Assembly: GCA_963920525.1 (NCBI GenBank)
Contig: OY986435.1
Span: 103,460,615 to 103,524,614 of the forward strand
Direction of reading: 5' to 3'
DNA from: Dichetophora obliterata
Lineage: Eukaryota; Arthropoda; Insecta; Diptera; Sciomyzidae
DNA: 64,000 nucleotides
Made by a program: the position numbers and the translations under genes. How positions within the stretch are numbered: the stretch's first letter is position 1; every line of letters starts with the position of its first letter. Shown in pieces: positions 35,583-48,096 of the stretch. Under the pieces are notes generated by a model that was given only the letters and a program-made list of their open reading frames with translations, was not told the DNA's origin and did no database searches.

Positions 35583-36013
35583 TAATAGTCATGTCGGAAA
35601 TCTGCAATAAAACCGGTTTTGCAAAAATTGGCTTTTGCAACCTTATTCGCGACTGTGCATTTGTGCATTCATATTTCTGACAATAAAATTAATCTTTATT
35701 GAAAAAGCCTACTTTGTATTTGTATCAACACATATTTGTCACACTGTAAAAGAACCGTCCAAGTGATACATAAACGCTCCCAAGACCCTATGGAGGCGTA
35801 ATCTCTTATTTATAAACAAATTTATTAACGGTGAAGTTTCATCCAATTTTCATAAATGAACATTCATTTTATTCTTAATAAAGTGTATTTTTATAAAATT
35901 CTTATGTTTATAGTAGTTTTTAACAAAACTTTGGCAGTTATTAATCATCAAAGTTGAAAAAATTGGAAAAAGGTAAAAATGTTAGGTTTGGCCGGTTATA
36001 ACTTAAAAAGATA

Positions 36014-36590
36014 TCGCTCATTTCGTGCAAGACCATATCAACTCAAAAATTGGGTTTTTTGAGTTAAATATACAGAAATATGCGTTGTTATCATATCTTT
36101 AATTTGAGTGAGTTCCAGACCGATTTGCTGTTAATTGACAGTTTTACAGATACGTGTGTCCTTTTGACTTTAAAATAAATAAATAAACTTTATAAAACAT
36201 TTTTTAAATAAAAATCGAAGCAATTGACCTAATATTTTTTGTAGTTATAAAGTACCTACTCAAAACGTGACGTCTTTGTAACTCAAAAGTATGTTATCAT
36301 ACTGTAGCAAAATCGTCTTAACTTAAAATGAAACATTTTTGTAAAATGAGTTTTTGTAGTAATAATGTCAAAACTCAAATGACACAAAAATTTTGCTTAA
36401 AAATTCACTATTGATGCGAAATAGAAAATGTATGATATTTTTGGTAGAATATATAATGGCCTACAAATATTCTTAACGATTTTCAGTCTAACTTTCCAAT
36501 TAATGATAGTGATGTCATTCCAAAGTTTCATAAGGCTCTCCTGAAAAATACTAAATTTTGAGTTGTGACAGTCTTGCACGAAATGAGCGA
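36014..36590. mobile_element. 577-bp MITE with TCGCTCATTTCGTGCAAGAC ends
   Basis: TCGCTCATTTCGTGCAAGAC at 36014 is repeated exactly in inverted form ending at 36590, with TA on each side (36012-36013, 36591-36592). Looser inverted similarity (CAACTCAAAAATT) continues inward. It is non-coding. Confidence 0.87.
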
Positions 36591-36952
36591 TATGTACATA
36601 ATTGAAAAGCTTTATCTTTTATCTTTCTAAAACCATTTTAAAATCGAAAATCTGTCAAAAAATTGCTGAGTTAATGATTGTTTTATGCGTCAAGTACCTG
36701 AAAATCATTGTTTTAACGATAAAATTAAATTTTGGGGTGTATTAACAATTTCAAGTACGGTGTCATGTTATAATTGTCCAGATATAACTAACTTGTGATA
36801 TGTCACTTCAAAAGTACTTGCGATTTTTTTTTTAGCACCGTGAAATCTGTACTCAGGTTCGGATCCGGTAAACCCATTATCATTCCTATACTTTCAACGC
36901 TGGTTCCAAATCTGTACTCAGTTTCCTCCTATATTGTAACATTTTCAACATA

Positions 36953-37474
36953 CAGGGTGTTTTACGTTTTTGGCACGTGTTTAGTATTATTGATCTAAAA
37001 TCTAAACTACTCATCATAAAATAAAAAATAATATTTCGTATTTTAGAAAAAATATAAACTTTTCCATTAATAAATATATGAACCACTTTCGTGTCATGTG
37101 CTGTAGCGGAGCTTAAATTTTAAGATTATCCAACGAAATATCTACAAATTTTGTATCTTTTATTTTGGCGGAGCTGTTATTATCGAAAGTTAAAATTGAG
37201 AACAAACAGTTGATAAAGTGTATTTTTACATAAAAAACACATTTTAAATTACGATTACAGCTCCGCTAAAACAAAAGATACAAAATTTATTGATATTTCG
37301 TTTGATCTCGGAATTTCGGCACAGGTACAGCACATGACACGATAGTGGTTGATATATTGATGGAAAAATTGATATTTTTTCTAAAATACAGAATATTATT
37401 TTTAATTTTATGGTGAGTAGTTTAGATTCTATATCAATATTACTTAACACTTGCCAAAAACGTAAAACACCCTC
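36953..37474. mobile_element. Foldback element with ~240-bp arms
   Basis: The left arm begins CAGGGTGTTTTACGTTTTTG, and the complement of the right arm begins GAGGGTGTTTTACGTTTTTG. Similarity continues through TCTAAACTACTCA, CGTGTCATGTGCTGTA and TTTTGTATCTTTT to the centre near 37215, perhaps 80% identical by eye. Almost the whole 520 bp is therefore one imperfect hairpin. No target duplication was seen. Confidence 0.8.
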
Positions 37475-37495
37475 AATTTTGAAAATTTTACAATA

Positions 37496-37815
37496 AGGCT
37501 ATTCACAGTTTGATACGCTGGTCTGCTATTTGTACAATTTGCTATATGTACTCCAATTTACTAAAGCGTTTTTTGCTTTGTTGTTGTTTTGCATACAAAT
37601 GCAAATACGCGGGCACGCGTAAATTAAAGTAGCCCTTGGACGTGTTTGTTGCACCTCGTATTTTTATGTTCTGTCTACAGCACCATGATCACATACATCA
37701 CAGGGTTGCAGCATTTTTTAATACGACAGTCACATGGCGAGGTGCTCACAGTTTGAACAAGAACAAATGCTATAAATACGATTTGTTGAATGTACGCTTA
37801 AACTGTGAATAGCCT
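37496..37815. mobile_element. 320-bp MITE with AGGCTATTCACAGTTT ends
   Basis: AGGCTATTCACAGTTT at 37496 is repeated inverted, ending at 37815. The flanks TAA/TAC suggest a 3-bp target duplication, but this is not certain. The TIR core ATTCACAGTT is shared with 26331-26771. Confidence 0.72.
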
Positions 37816-37972
37816 ACATATAGGAGGATATTGAGTGCAGATTTGGAACCAGCGTTGCAGGTACATACATGAACGATAATGGGTTTACCGGATCCGAAAT
37901 TTGTAGACTAGTATTATTTATCCAAACATGTCTAAATATAAGAGCACTGCTATTATTTTGACTGCAGCTGTA

Positions 37973-40900
37973 TATGCGGTTTTTACTTTTAATAAATTAA
38001 TTAAAATGTTTTCATCTGCAATTTAAGAAGACTTTTAAATAGACACTACTTCAGTTAACACTAACTTCAAAATTACGTTCTTTATAGCACGTAATATAGT
38101 CCGAAAAAAACAATATATAGATACAAAGTTCTTGGTTTTTAATAAACTGTTAGCAAAAGCGTTTCGTATTTAAAAAATACATTGAGATTTTACAGTTATT
38201 CTAATTTTTTGGCAGGATACTGTTATTAAAAAAAAAATAACACAAAATTTTGTATTAACTATTTGTTTTTTATTCAATATGATTTAATTTCTTTTATATT
38301 TCTACAGTAATGCACATTTATGTGTATGTGAATGAAATAACTATTCGATGCTATTATTTTATAATAAAAAAACAAAAAATATTGTTCTCGTTATTTTCAA
38401 AAGCGTTTTCAAACAATTAAAAAATCTTATAAGTATCGACAAAATTATTTCTTAAATTTTCTATTCGAAACCCAAAATTATGGTTTTTTATTAATATCTT
38501 TCAAAACTATTTTAAAGCTTTTCATCTTCTAAATGAAAATTATTTAAAAACAAATTTGTTGTGTATAATAATCTTTCGTTTGATATTTTTAGTGATGAAT
38601 TTGTTGTTCTTATTCACTTTTTTGTTGGTTTAACTTTAATGCAATTCAAAGTTATGTTTCATAAGTGGAAATATATATATCGGAAAAATATGAATTATTT
38701 ATTTTTCCTGTATTAAAGAGCATATACCATATGTATATTTTAAAAGTAATTTAAAATTTAAATTTTAGCTTACAAAAAAGATTTTTAATATGGAAAAAAT
38801 ATAATGCATAATATAAATAGTTCGAATTTATTATATTCCAAAACTAAATAGCTTTTTCAAAGCACATCGCATACTTAGTAACGCATGCGCAAACCTGCGT
38901 AGTAGTAATGCATACTGGCTCTGTAGCTACACGCATCTGAATTTTCTATTGTATTTATCTTGCTGAAAATAAACAAAACCAATAACAAACGACAAACACG
39001 AAAGCAACTGATGAGTATTTATCTATGTACATTTTAAATACATATTAATAACATCATCAACAATAAAAGCAGCACAACAACAAACGACACAATTGGGAAC
39101 CAAACCAACAACCATAACCACAGCATAAGCTGTTACTGAAGTAGCTTGTGTATAACTTTTCTTATACGAATATATGAATTTCTTCTTCTTAAATTTTGCT
39201 TTTTTGTGACTTTATTAAAGAAGTTAAAAAACCCAAAGTTATATATTCATTTATTTGTATACCCCAATGTGTCAACTATAATCCTTAAATGAGCTTGAAA
39301 AATTTGTGAAACTGACCCCCACACAAACCGCGTCCACACAAACCCGGCTGACGTAAGACGTAATTCTACGTCAAAAAATCCAATTTGTTCTTTAATAAAA
39401 AGAAATTGGAATAAACGAAGCAAGAGTATGTCCTTTGATTATCAAACTACAATAGAATCTGGACATAGTGAATAAATTTTTGTAAGGATTGTTCACATTT
39501 TCAAGATTGGATTTTTTTTTTTTAAATGGATTCTTTTTGCTTAACCCATTTTCTATCGGGCCCCTTATTTTTTTGAGAAAAAGTTTAAAACTTCTAAATA
39601 CCATCAACCGTGGTCTTAAAATCAGTTACAAATGCTAAGATTGCTTATTGATTTGAAATTTTTCCCGTTAAGAGGAAAAATTAGGTGGTCATTTTTCCGA
39701 CCAGCAGCATAAAAGGTGATCAAATGTGGTAAAAAAAATCCTCCATAACCGCCAATTATTGTTTAGAAAAATGTTGAGTTTTTTTAGTATTTTGTCATTA
39801 TTTTATTTGCATTATATGTTTTCTAAAAAATTTTCTCATACAGCCAATAAAGGTCTAAAAATCATGACTTTTCTCTCCAGCCCCGAACGACTTAGTTTAA
39901 AATGTTGAACAATTGTTTAAAAGACCTTATAGAAAGAACAAGATTTAGACTTTATTTTTTTAAAAAAGTGATCAAATTCCATGTATAGAAGCGGAGATAT
40001 AAGCGTAAGTATGATGGGTCCTTTCATGGGTCGGATAAATGACCAGCAGTAGAAAAAGGATTAAAACTTTTTTATACTTTTTTTCTTATTCTTTGAAATG
40101 TCGGTTACTATTTTGATACTATTTAGAGCTTTTCGGTTGTTCGCTGTTTAGAGTCCGTGTTTCGTTATTTCGAGGGTTCGTTATATCCAGATTTGGCTGT
40201 CTACTGATTTCACTGCTTGTGGAGAATTTTCTTAATTAAATTAATTAAAAGATGCAAGAACTCGAGTGAAAAGAAACCTTGCTTCCAGGATAAACAATGA
40301 AACCATGATGTCATGGTGCTAATGCGTCAGCCAGAACCTCTAACAATAACGATTTGGCATTCGTGTTAAAAGAAACTTCATTGTCTCCTACAACACCAAA
40401 ATAAGAGAAAAAGTGGCTTCTGAAAATAGTAATTTAATTGCTCTAAATTCTGAAGAAGCTTTAGCTTTTCACTTAGAAAATGACTTAAACAAAATTCATC
40501 ATGTAAGCCATTATGGTTTACATAAACGGTGGGCGTGTTCGTGGACAGATGATGCCCAATTGTGTACACTTCTTCATGCCCACCTCGTTAATATTTTATA
40601 AATACAGTACCAAAAGTAAATGTGCGAAGTTTGAGCACTTTATGTGCCTTGTTTGATTTAATACCACAAAAACTGGGTTCTTGGACCATAGTGCAAGGAC
40701 TGAAATGGCCAATTTATATATTTTATATGTACATGTCACACTGGATATGATGTTAGGCGCTTTTTTATGTTTATATATCCCATTCCTACACAACCTGATC
40801 CCATTTTAAAACTTCTAGGATGTGATAAATATTTTTTATAATTTAGGTATTTTAAAACAAAAAAATTAAAAAAAAAATTGGTGGAAGTTCCCAAAATTTT

Positions 40901-41867
40901 GAAGGATGTTGAAAATTTTAAATGATTAAAGATTTTGAGATGTTTACTTCCGGTTTTGTGCATTGTTTTTTCAAAATCGATTTCTGTTTTAAAAAGACCA
41001 GGGGGTAACTCTGTAGTTCGAGTCTCGAATGTTGCATACTTATCTCTCTGATATCTTTTTTCCCTCTTTCGATAATAGGAAATATTGGTACTCTGTTGTT
41101 CAATAGGAATAAATTCATTCGAACAAGAGAAAATCTACTAACTATTATTAACTATTATTTATTAAACACTTCTTCCAAACACCGTGACATGGACTGCTGA
41201 GGCATCGCTATGTGGTGATCTTGAGCAGTGGTGATCTCAACAGCGTAAGGGTTGCGGACAGCTTTATTATTGGTTGAATTGCTGTCATTTTGTGTGGCAT
41301 GGATAGTTTGCGTGCTATGCTGTTTTACACATATATAAATGCATCAATGCTAGCCGAAAATTTTGCTCAAAGCTATAAGAGATAGTCGCAAAATATTTAT
41401 GCAAAATAAAATTTACGTAAATTGTTGTAATCGTTCTTAATTGAACTCTTTCCACTTCATTCTCATTGTACCACAATTTCACGGAATTAGTTTTTTCTTT
41501 GGTTATTCTCACAAGCGCGCAAATAAATTGGAATTGTCTTCTTCTATATTTACGTTTTCACATTTTTGACAATTTTCAGAGGAAGTCTTCGATACAAATT
41601 GCTAAATTTAATATTTTATTGTAATTTTTTTCAATTCAAAAAACTATTTCCAAAAAAATCTGAGTTTCAATTTAGACTTCAACTACTTTAGAAGCCTATA
41701 ACTTTACAAAAAAACATCATAGAAAACATATTTTCTGCTAGAAGTACAATATGAACAAATTTCAGAACCTCAAATTTTTTCCTGTTCGCTTGACATGAAA
41801 TGTCCCAAAGGTCAATAAATCTCTACGACTCTGTTTTAAGACTAATTTCAACCTAAATAGATATTTA
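37973..41867. other. Long A+T-rich region without a readable gene
   Basis: 38870-39140 is CA-rich (repeated AACAAACGACA, AACCAACAACCA) and less A+T-biased; it could be an untranslated exon or enhancer of an unseen gene, but nothing proves it. At 39690 and 40040 GGTCATTTTTCCGACC and its near-complement form an inverted pair that may mark a small decayed transposon. The rest shows only short meaningless frames. Confidence 0.4.
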
Positions 41868-41869
41868 TA

Positions 41870-42121
41870 GCCTTATTCTGGTGATTGACAATTGTAAATT
41901 TATTGACAACTGTATAGATTTCTTATTCTAAAATGTTATCTAAAATGTAATGTTAAATGTCGAAAGCTCATAACTTGACAAAACCGTGAAAACTAGAATA
42001 AAAACATAACAAATAATTTTGCGAAACAGTTTGGAAGATTCCAACTTCATGGACCAAAAAAAAAGCACATAAAAGACTAGCTTGTCAATGAATTTACAGT
42101 TGTCAATCACCAGAATAAGGC
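41870..42121. mobile_element. 252-bp MITE with ~40-bp TIRs
   Basis: GCCTTATTCTGGTGATTGAC at 41870 and its inverted copy ending at 42121 match for about 40 bp with two differences. TA flanks both sides (41868-41869, 42122-42123). It is non-coding and lies just beyond the 3' end of the YTHDF gene. Confidence 0.88.
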
Positions 42122-42566
42122 TATTAATCTATTATTGAAAATATACGTTAATATAAAGTTGTACAGATGGTTGGAAAGGCTAATTAAAGGTTTTATTTAA
42201 TAACCAATACTGAATTTTCTCTTAAATTTTGATTTAAGATCCCTCTAGTGAGACAAGCATTTTTGTTTTTTTTTTCTTTAAAATTAAGACAAATTTATAT
42301 TTTAATATTTATAATATGAAAATTTACTTCAAAATAATAATTTAAGACGAGTACAATTATACGATGGAAATAACTTCTATTTATTACAAGTGCAACTACA
42401 AGGAATGACTTTCTGTAAAACCTTGATATCTCAATAATTAATAGTATTGTATTGTAATAATTTATTACGTAAAAATATTATCATATAAGTTTCTATACGT
42501 GTTTTTCTTCTCTTTTTTTTAATGCGACATAAATATAACAGTACAATCGAATTCTTAATAAATTGT

Positions 42567-42572
42567 TTTATT
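42567..42572 (-). other. Polyadenylation signal AATAAA for the YTHDF gene
   Basis: On the minus strand AATAAA lies about 30 nt after the stop at 42602-42604, within TTAAAATAAAACAA. It gives a very short 3' UTR. Further A+T-rich candidates lie downstream. Confidence 0.5.
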
Positions 42573-42601
42573 TTAATGTCCATAATTAAATCTGTGGTGT
42601 C

Positions 42602-44766
42602 TCAATAGTCAGTTTCTCGAAGACGGTGAACTATTGTGTGCTCGTTGTCCTGAAAAAGATTTATATATAAAACTATATTGAAACTATTCTACTTCGAAAA
42701 TGCCTCTTACTTTATTATATGTTTCTCTTGGCCCGGCACGATATCGAGCATCCCCTTTATTATGATCGTCTGTGTTATCACGCTCCCTATTGTTAGACCT
42801 TGAAATTACTCGATCATCTCTACGACTGTAATCGAATTTCTGAGAGTGCCTGCTATTAAAATCGGTGTTTTCTCGATTTGGAAGCATTGTGTCTGCATCA
42901 TCCTTTTCTTTCTGATTGAACTCTACCCCACTGACCCCAGTTCGATGGCTTTCGAACCTTCTGTGTTCATTATAATTGTTGTGGTAACCGCCTCTATGCG
43001 ACGAATTCCTATCGCGATAGTTTGAACCCCCAAAGAACCTTTGTTGACCACCTGCTCTGTTATCACGATCTCTGTCATCAATTTGTCGATTATATTGACG
43101 GTTTATTGGTGATTGATTTTGCGGCATTTTCGAGTTATCAGGCGCTAACGGCTTTTTTGAAGATACTTCTTCCTCCTGCTTCTTTTCGTAATGTGAGAAA
43201 TCGTCGAAAATCGATGTTGAATGTTTGAACGAATGCAAAATTTGTAAAACTTCAATGCCTTTCGGGTTCGGCACTTCTTGGGTGTCCCGCGAATGTGTAA
43301 CAGATTTGTTTTCATTATTTTCAAGACGAATGTGTCGAAGTTTTCCGTTTGGAACATCTTTAACATATATCCATTTGACCTTAAACTTTCCTTTCCACTT
43401 ATCCTGCGACCAAACACTTGACGTAGAATTATAATCGACTGCAGTTATCATTTGAGCCATTCCACAGAAGTGCCCTGATCCATTTACAGAAAAGAAAAGT
43501 AAAACGTTACCTCCTTCTTGGTAGCGCTCTTTAAAAGCATCATCCAGACGTTTATTGCCGGTTTCAGTAGAGCACCAAATTTCATATTTTATGCTTCGGT
43601 GAATATCATCTTCAGAATAAGACTTAATGACAAAGAACCTTAAACAATAAAAGAAATAAAAATTTTAACAAATATTTTTCTCTGTACATCACTTGCGCCG
43701 CCTACCTCGCATTTGTTGCTTTATCCAAGTCTATTTCTGTGGGATTGTAATTGTTCTTATTTTGCAATTCATCTAAAACTGCTTGAGGAGACTCAGAAGT
43801 TAACTCCGCAACTGATAATTGATTAGTAATATTTTGCGTACTGTTTTCGTCTTTGAGTTCTTGAGAAGTGCTGCTTTGTTCGTGGCGAGTGTTAGCATAA
43901 TGATTTCTTTTTTCACTATAGCGGTTCTGATCGCCACTTGTACCTGCATCACCTCTGCGTATTGCACTTGATTGTGGTTGTCGGTTTTGATGTAGTGGAT
44001 GCTGTGTTGACCAATTTTTACGAGGATGACCGTTAGGCGAGTGACGTGAGCGTCCGAAGTTAGCATTACTATTATTTGATTTGTTTTCATCCCTAAAGGA
44101 ATCTGCTGTTTTGTGTGTCTTATCGGCTCTAATTTCTAAACTTTGTTGCTCTGAACTAAAGCTCGCTGCTACATCGAGATTTATTTCCGCCTGTACAATA
44201 TCGATTGGAGGAGGAGGCGTTGGTACCAACGGTGGATTATTGTTTGGTACATCCCACGTGTTAACATCCAAGTTATGCTTTCCTGGTACCATTGGCGGTG
44301 GTGGCATTCCAGGCCCTTTCTTTTTGTGACTGGAAGTTATAAGTGTAGTCTTTGGGGCAGACCAAAAAAAAAATAACCAAATAAGGACTGCTTGAATTTA
44401 AATGAAAAATCAGTTTACCCTTGATGTGAGTTTCGCAGGTTGCGAAGCAATTGAAGCCCATGTTGTTTTTTTAGGTGCTGTTACTACAGGAGTATGTGGC
44501 TTTTTGTCTTCAGTGATATTTGGTCTGTTGTCCAATTTTCCAGATAAATAGTTATCATCGGGTCTCGACTTCAGTTTATAAAAAAAAATTATTAAATAAT
44601 AAAAAATGGTAAATTTTAAAAAAGATTATCAAACATACTCTATTTAAATTTCCAGTAGAACTGTCGGAAGCTATTCTTCTTGCACTGTTTGTGCCCCAAG
44701 CATTTGGTTGAATGTCGTCTCTTTTGGTGTTGTTATAGAAAGCAGGCTTTCCATATTTTTTATTTT
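42602..44766 (-). CDS. Ythdf: YTH-domain m6A reader, YTHDF type (last five exons)
   Basis: This is a cytoplasmic YTHDF-type protein that binds N6-methyladenosine in mRNA. The exons on the minus strand, joined at GT-AG sites, are 44766-44639, 44568-44419, 44349-43706, 43638-42711 and 42649-42602, with introns of 61-70 bp. Exon 2 carries the conserved [13 protein letters not shown]; exon 3 opens in [20 protein letters not shown]. The YTH domain starts at the exon 4 boundary with [20 protein letters not shown]. The three cage tryptophans known from YTHDF2 are present in [14 protein letters not shown] (first W) and DKW (second W). [14 protein letters not shown] closes the domain, and an Arg/Asn/Gly-rich tail follows. 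If the last intron (42650-42710) is retained, the frame ends at TAG 42684 with VRGIFEVE instead. About 624 residues are visible; the N-terminal exon(s) lie above 44768 and were not found. Confidence 0.93.
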
Positions 44767-44968
44767 CTGAAATAATTATATAAACAAATTATTTTATTTA
44801 CATTGTGGAGATTTATTTATATTAAAAATCTACTTTTTAAGAACTAAAATTTTCATAAACCAAAATCTTAATGCTTTTGATCAGCTATTTTGTTTCGGGA
44901 TTCGATGGACTTACTGACAATAATGACAATTTGAAATATTTATAACTTTAATCAAAATATTTTCAAAA

Positions 44969-45349
44969 GGGGGCGTCCATTAATTATGTGTAGCGGGGGT
45001 TAAGACGAACCTCACTCTGACGTGGGGAGAGGGGGTTGTCACAAAGATGACGTAATTTTTATCCGCAAGAAACAGTGTAGAATTACAACTGGTTAAATTG
45101 AGTAAAACGTGTTTCTCTACTAAAATATGACTAAATTTTACACAATAATATTTATATTTAATATTTATATTAATAAATCTAATACAATGAAGCAAAGATT
45201 AATATATTTACACTAAAAACACGCATTTTTAACAATCTCACGTGAGATTAGAAGGGGGCAGGGAGTCGAGCCAAAATCACGATATTTTACTAAGGGGCGA
45301 GGGGGTCAAAATCGCAAAAATCACCTCACGTAATTAATGGACGCCCCCC
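44969..45349. mobile_element. 381-bp MITE with GGGGGCGTCCATTAATTA ends
   Basis: GGGGGCGTCCATTAATTA at 44969 and its inverted copy ending at 45349 match for ~22 bp. AAAA on each side may be a short target duplication but is uninformative in this base composition. The interior is non-coding. It sits upstream of the visible YTHDF exons, likely within an intron. Confidence 0.82.
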
Positions 45350-45950
45350 AAAACTATAGCTTTCATTAAGTATAGTACTTTGACCTTATATTTCTGCAAA
45401 AAAATTCTGCGTTTACTTGCGTATAAGAAAAAATTGTTCATTTGTAAAAACGCCTTTCAAAACCATTAGTAGGAATTCTTCAGTTTAATGAAAAGTAAAT
45501 TCATCCTTAAAACCAGAGACATAGCTGCTTTAAGAAATATTTTTAAAAATTGGGCCATAACTGTTATATTGTAAGAAAAAAATTTTCAGCTATAAGTAAT
45601 TTTTATTTTCAACAAAAACTTCTTTTTCTCTGTGATAAAAATTATGTATGAAGACCTTTTTTCGCTATTGTAATGTTTATTTTAAATTTTTTTTTTTACT
45701 TTGCCTCGGAATAGTTATAGAAGAAAAAAATTTAAGTTGCTCATAACTTTTTTTTCAAAACATGAAAACACTTTTCTTGAGTTGTTTTTCAACCAACATG
45801 TGAGTTTCACATTGATGAATCCACTAACCCAAGCACTATATCATTGCTGAGAGTCATTAACGGAGCTTGAAATGAACTCATCCTCGAAAGAGTAAGCTGA
45901 TTAATGCAATATTGGGAAAAAATAAATATACTTTTCCATATTTGTGAAAA
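45350..45950. other. A+T-rich spacer, nothing recognised
   Basis: No gene or repeat structure is supported. Confidence 0.35.
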
Positions 45951-45954
45951 TAAC

Positions 45955-46080
45955 CACATATTTTCCACGCAGTGCCAGTTACACAAGCCTCTGTCGAGCA
46001 AGCTTTTTCGTCCTTACGTCTTGACAGACAAAAAATACCATTTGGGAGACGACGCGCTTTCACAAACGTAGTTTCTTAAA
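45955..46080 (+). pseudogene. hAT transposase dimerisation-domain fragment
   Basis: The plus strand reads VPVTQASVEQAFSSLRLDRQ, the signature of the C-terminal hAT dimerisation region (usually PxTSASVERxFS). The frame ends soon afterwards. Nothing else of the transposase was identified. Confidence 0.6.
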
Positions 46081-46455
46081 TAAAATTCCTAACATAAAGT
46101 TATTTTAAGCTTTCAATTAAAAAATTGGTCGATTTAATTACATAAATGCCTATCAAATAACGAAAAAATATATTTCTCCGAAATAACTCTTACCAGGCAA
46201 GGTAAAAAAAATTTAGAGAATAAAAAGTTATGGTCAACGCAAAAAATTTTTTCTCGTCTATAACTGTTTCGAGATAACGTAAAAAATACAAATTGAAAAT
46301 AACTGTTATCAAGCAAAGAATAAAATATTTTTCAAAATATCGCCTGCTTTTTACTTCAAAAAAATTAAAAATAGTTATTTTGGATCTCTGCTTAAAACAA
46401 GTTGTGACCTAGTTCTTCTTTCTTACAACTCTATTTTTGGAAACAAATTTGTAAG

Positions 46456-46738
46456 CTTCGTTAATTTGGTATGGGAGAAAAAATAATAAAATAAAGAGGA
46501 AAAAAAATATATTTGTATTCTTTAAAAACACATATAAGCAATTTTATGTGGTTTTTTCTTATTGAAAAAATTTAGTTTGTATGGGAGGTAGACGTTCCAG
46601 TTGACTAGATTTCTAACTTTTTTGTATTTTTTTATTTTTATTTATTTCATATAGCATTAGTACAAATAAGAACTAAGTTATTTTAAAGTGCAATATACAA
46701 GTTTAAATAAACATTAATTAAAATAAACAATTAGAATG
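46456..46738. repeat. Direct repeat, left copy (partner 47814-48096)
   Basis: CTTCGTTAATTTGGTATG opens both copies. Both continue through TATTGAAAAAA, AGACGTTCCAGTTGA / AGACGCTCCAGTTGA and TTTATTTCATATAGCATTA to AATAAACAAT. They do not start TG and end CA, so LTRs are not supported. Confidence 0.6.
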
Positions 46739-47146
46739 GGTTTGTTCGAAAATGCATCATGATGAGCAAACTGCTTTTGCACCACAAGCAAAATGTTTGA
46801 AAAAGGCATGTTTTGCAGTCACTCATCATTCGCATCAAAAAATTCACGCAGCAAATTGGGCGCTTGAAAAATGCCAGTTATGCGTGATGCATTTCCGAAC
46901 AGACCCATTTTCATTGAACCAAAAGGTTCTGTTGCACAAATAAGCAGAAACAAATTTGGGCTGGTGACTTATGATCCGAAGTATGAGCGTTTAAAGATAA
47001 TGAAATGCTGCCTGCCGAAAAATGCTAAATCATGGAAGACAGATAGGTGTTTAAAAGAAATGTTGAGGTTGAAAACATAATATGACCATCTTATACATTT
47101 GACTCATCTAAGAATCACCTCATTGGTAATAACAGCTATGAACTGA

Positions 47147-47389
47147 AGACATGAGTGGATGAAGGTGATATGTCGCAATTATTTAGTTTCGAGAAAATAG
47201 AGTTAAACTTTCACATTTGTGCTGAAATCTATACTAAATCGAACTTTGTGAAGTAGTTAATTTCTAAAATAGCCACAAACATGACTGTCTTAAGTTTTAA
47301 AATTGTTTGTAGGCACATTAGACCTTCATTCATGCATAAAACACCGAAAATAAAAAACTGCTACATATCACCTTCATCCACTCATGTCT
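47147..47389. mobile_element. 243-bp MITE with AGACATGAGTGGATGAAGGT ends
   Basis: AGACATGAGTGGATGAAGGT at 47147 and its inverted copy ending at 47389 match for about 28 bp, with weaker inverted similarity inward. It lies between the two direct repeats. Target duplication is unclear. Confidence 0.82.
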
Positions 47390-47813
47390 CAACTATTTTC
47401 GGGAATTTTCTTCATTTTTTGAGTTTTTTGTGTTTGAGTCCCAAACAGCTGACTGAAATGGGGGTGGATATGTTTGAAAGATATGTTGGTAGGATAAATA
47501 ATAGAAAAAAATCATTCAATTTTCTCCTTTAGAGGTTAATTCGGGAGGGATATAGGCTCTGTTTTACGGTTCTTCTAGTGAAGCTACGGAATATGACAAA
47601 GATTGTTTTCATTTTTATGCGATTATAGTAAAAGAAGGTTTATGTTATGTAAAGTACACAAACTTCAATGCTACAAAAATGACAAACGAGTGATGTCATC
47701 TTCGCTATGCATTTTTAATGTTCTGTTTTTTTCAAATTTACGATAGAGTGCCTTAACACACGCTACGATAGTGTTAATTTTTGCTCACTTCTTTTTAGTT
47801 AATTCGGTATGAA

Positions 47814-48096
47814 CTTCGTTAATTTGGTATGTGAGATATATCTAAAAGTTCACCGATTTAAATAATTTTTTTAATAAAAAAAGAAAGTTATTCTTAAAAA
47901 ATAAAAATAAGCCATTTTATACAGTTTTTTTTTATTGAAAAAAGTTGGTTTGTATGCGAGATAGACGCTCCAGTTGATATAGAATTCTAATTTTTTTGTT
48001 TATTTTTTTATTTATTTCATATAGCATTAAGTACTTAGTTCTTTTATAGTACAACACACAAGTATAAATAAACTACAATATAAATAAACAATGAGT
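47814..48096. repeat. Direct repeat, right copy (partner 46456-46738)
   Basis: This is a diverged second copy of the left repeat, in the same orientation, about 1.36 kb downstream. A GTT-rich microsatellite follows at 48236-48260. Confidence 0.6.

Larger units (their letters stand above)
35749..37970 (+). mobile_element. Tc1-like non-autonomous element, rearranged by nested insertions
   Basis: This shares with 9599-10140 (inverted) the blocks GAACCGTCCAAGTGATACAT (35749), TTTTGGGGTGTATTAACAAT (36735) and TTATCCAAACATGTCTAAAT (37920), and the end at 37970 followed by TA. It carries a MITE at 36014-36590, an inverted copy of its own GGATCCGGTAAACCCATTAT segment at about 36840-36935, a foldback element at 36953-37474 and a MITE at 37496-37815. 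Confidence 0.65.

Noticed and set aside
46456..48096. LTR retrotransposon
   Set aside because: The direct repeats lack TG...CA ends, no primer-binding site or gag-pol motif is seen, and the interior is only 1.1 kb.
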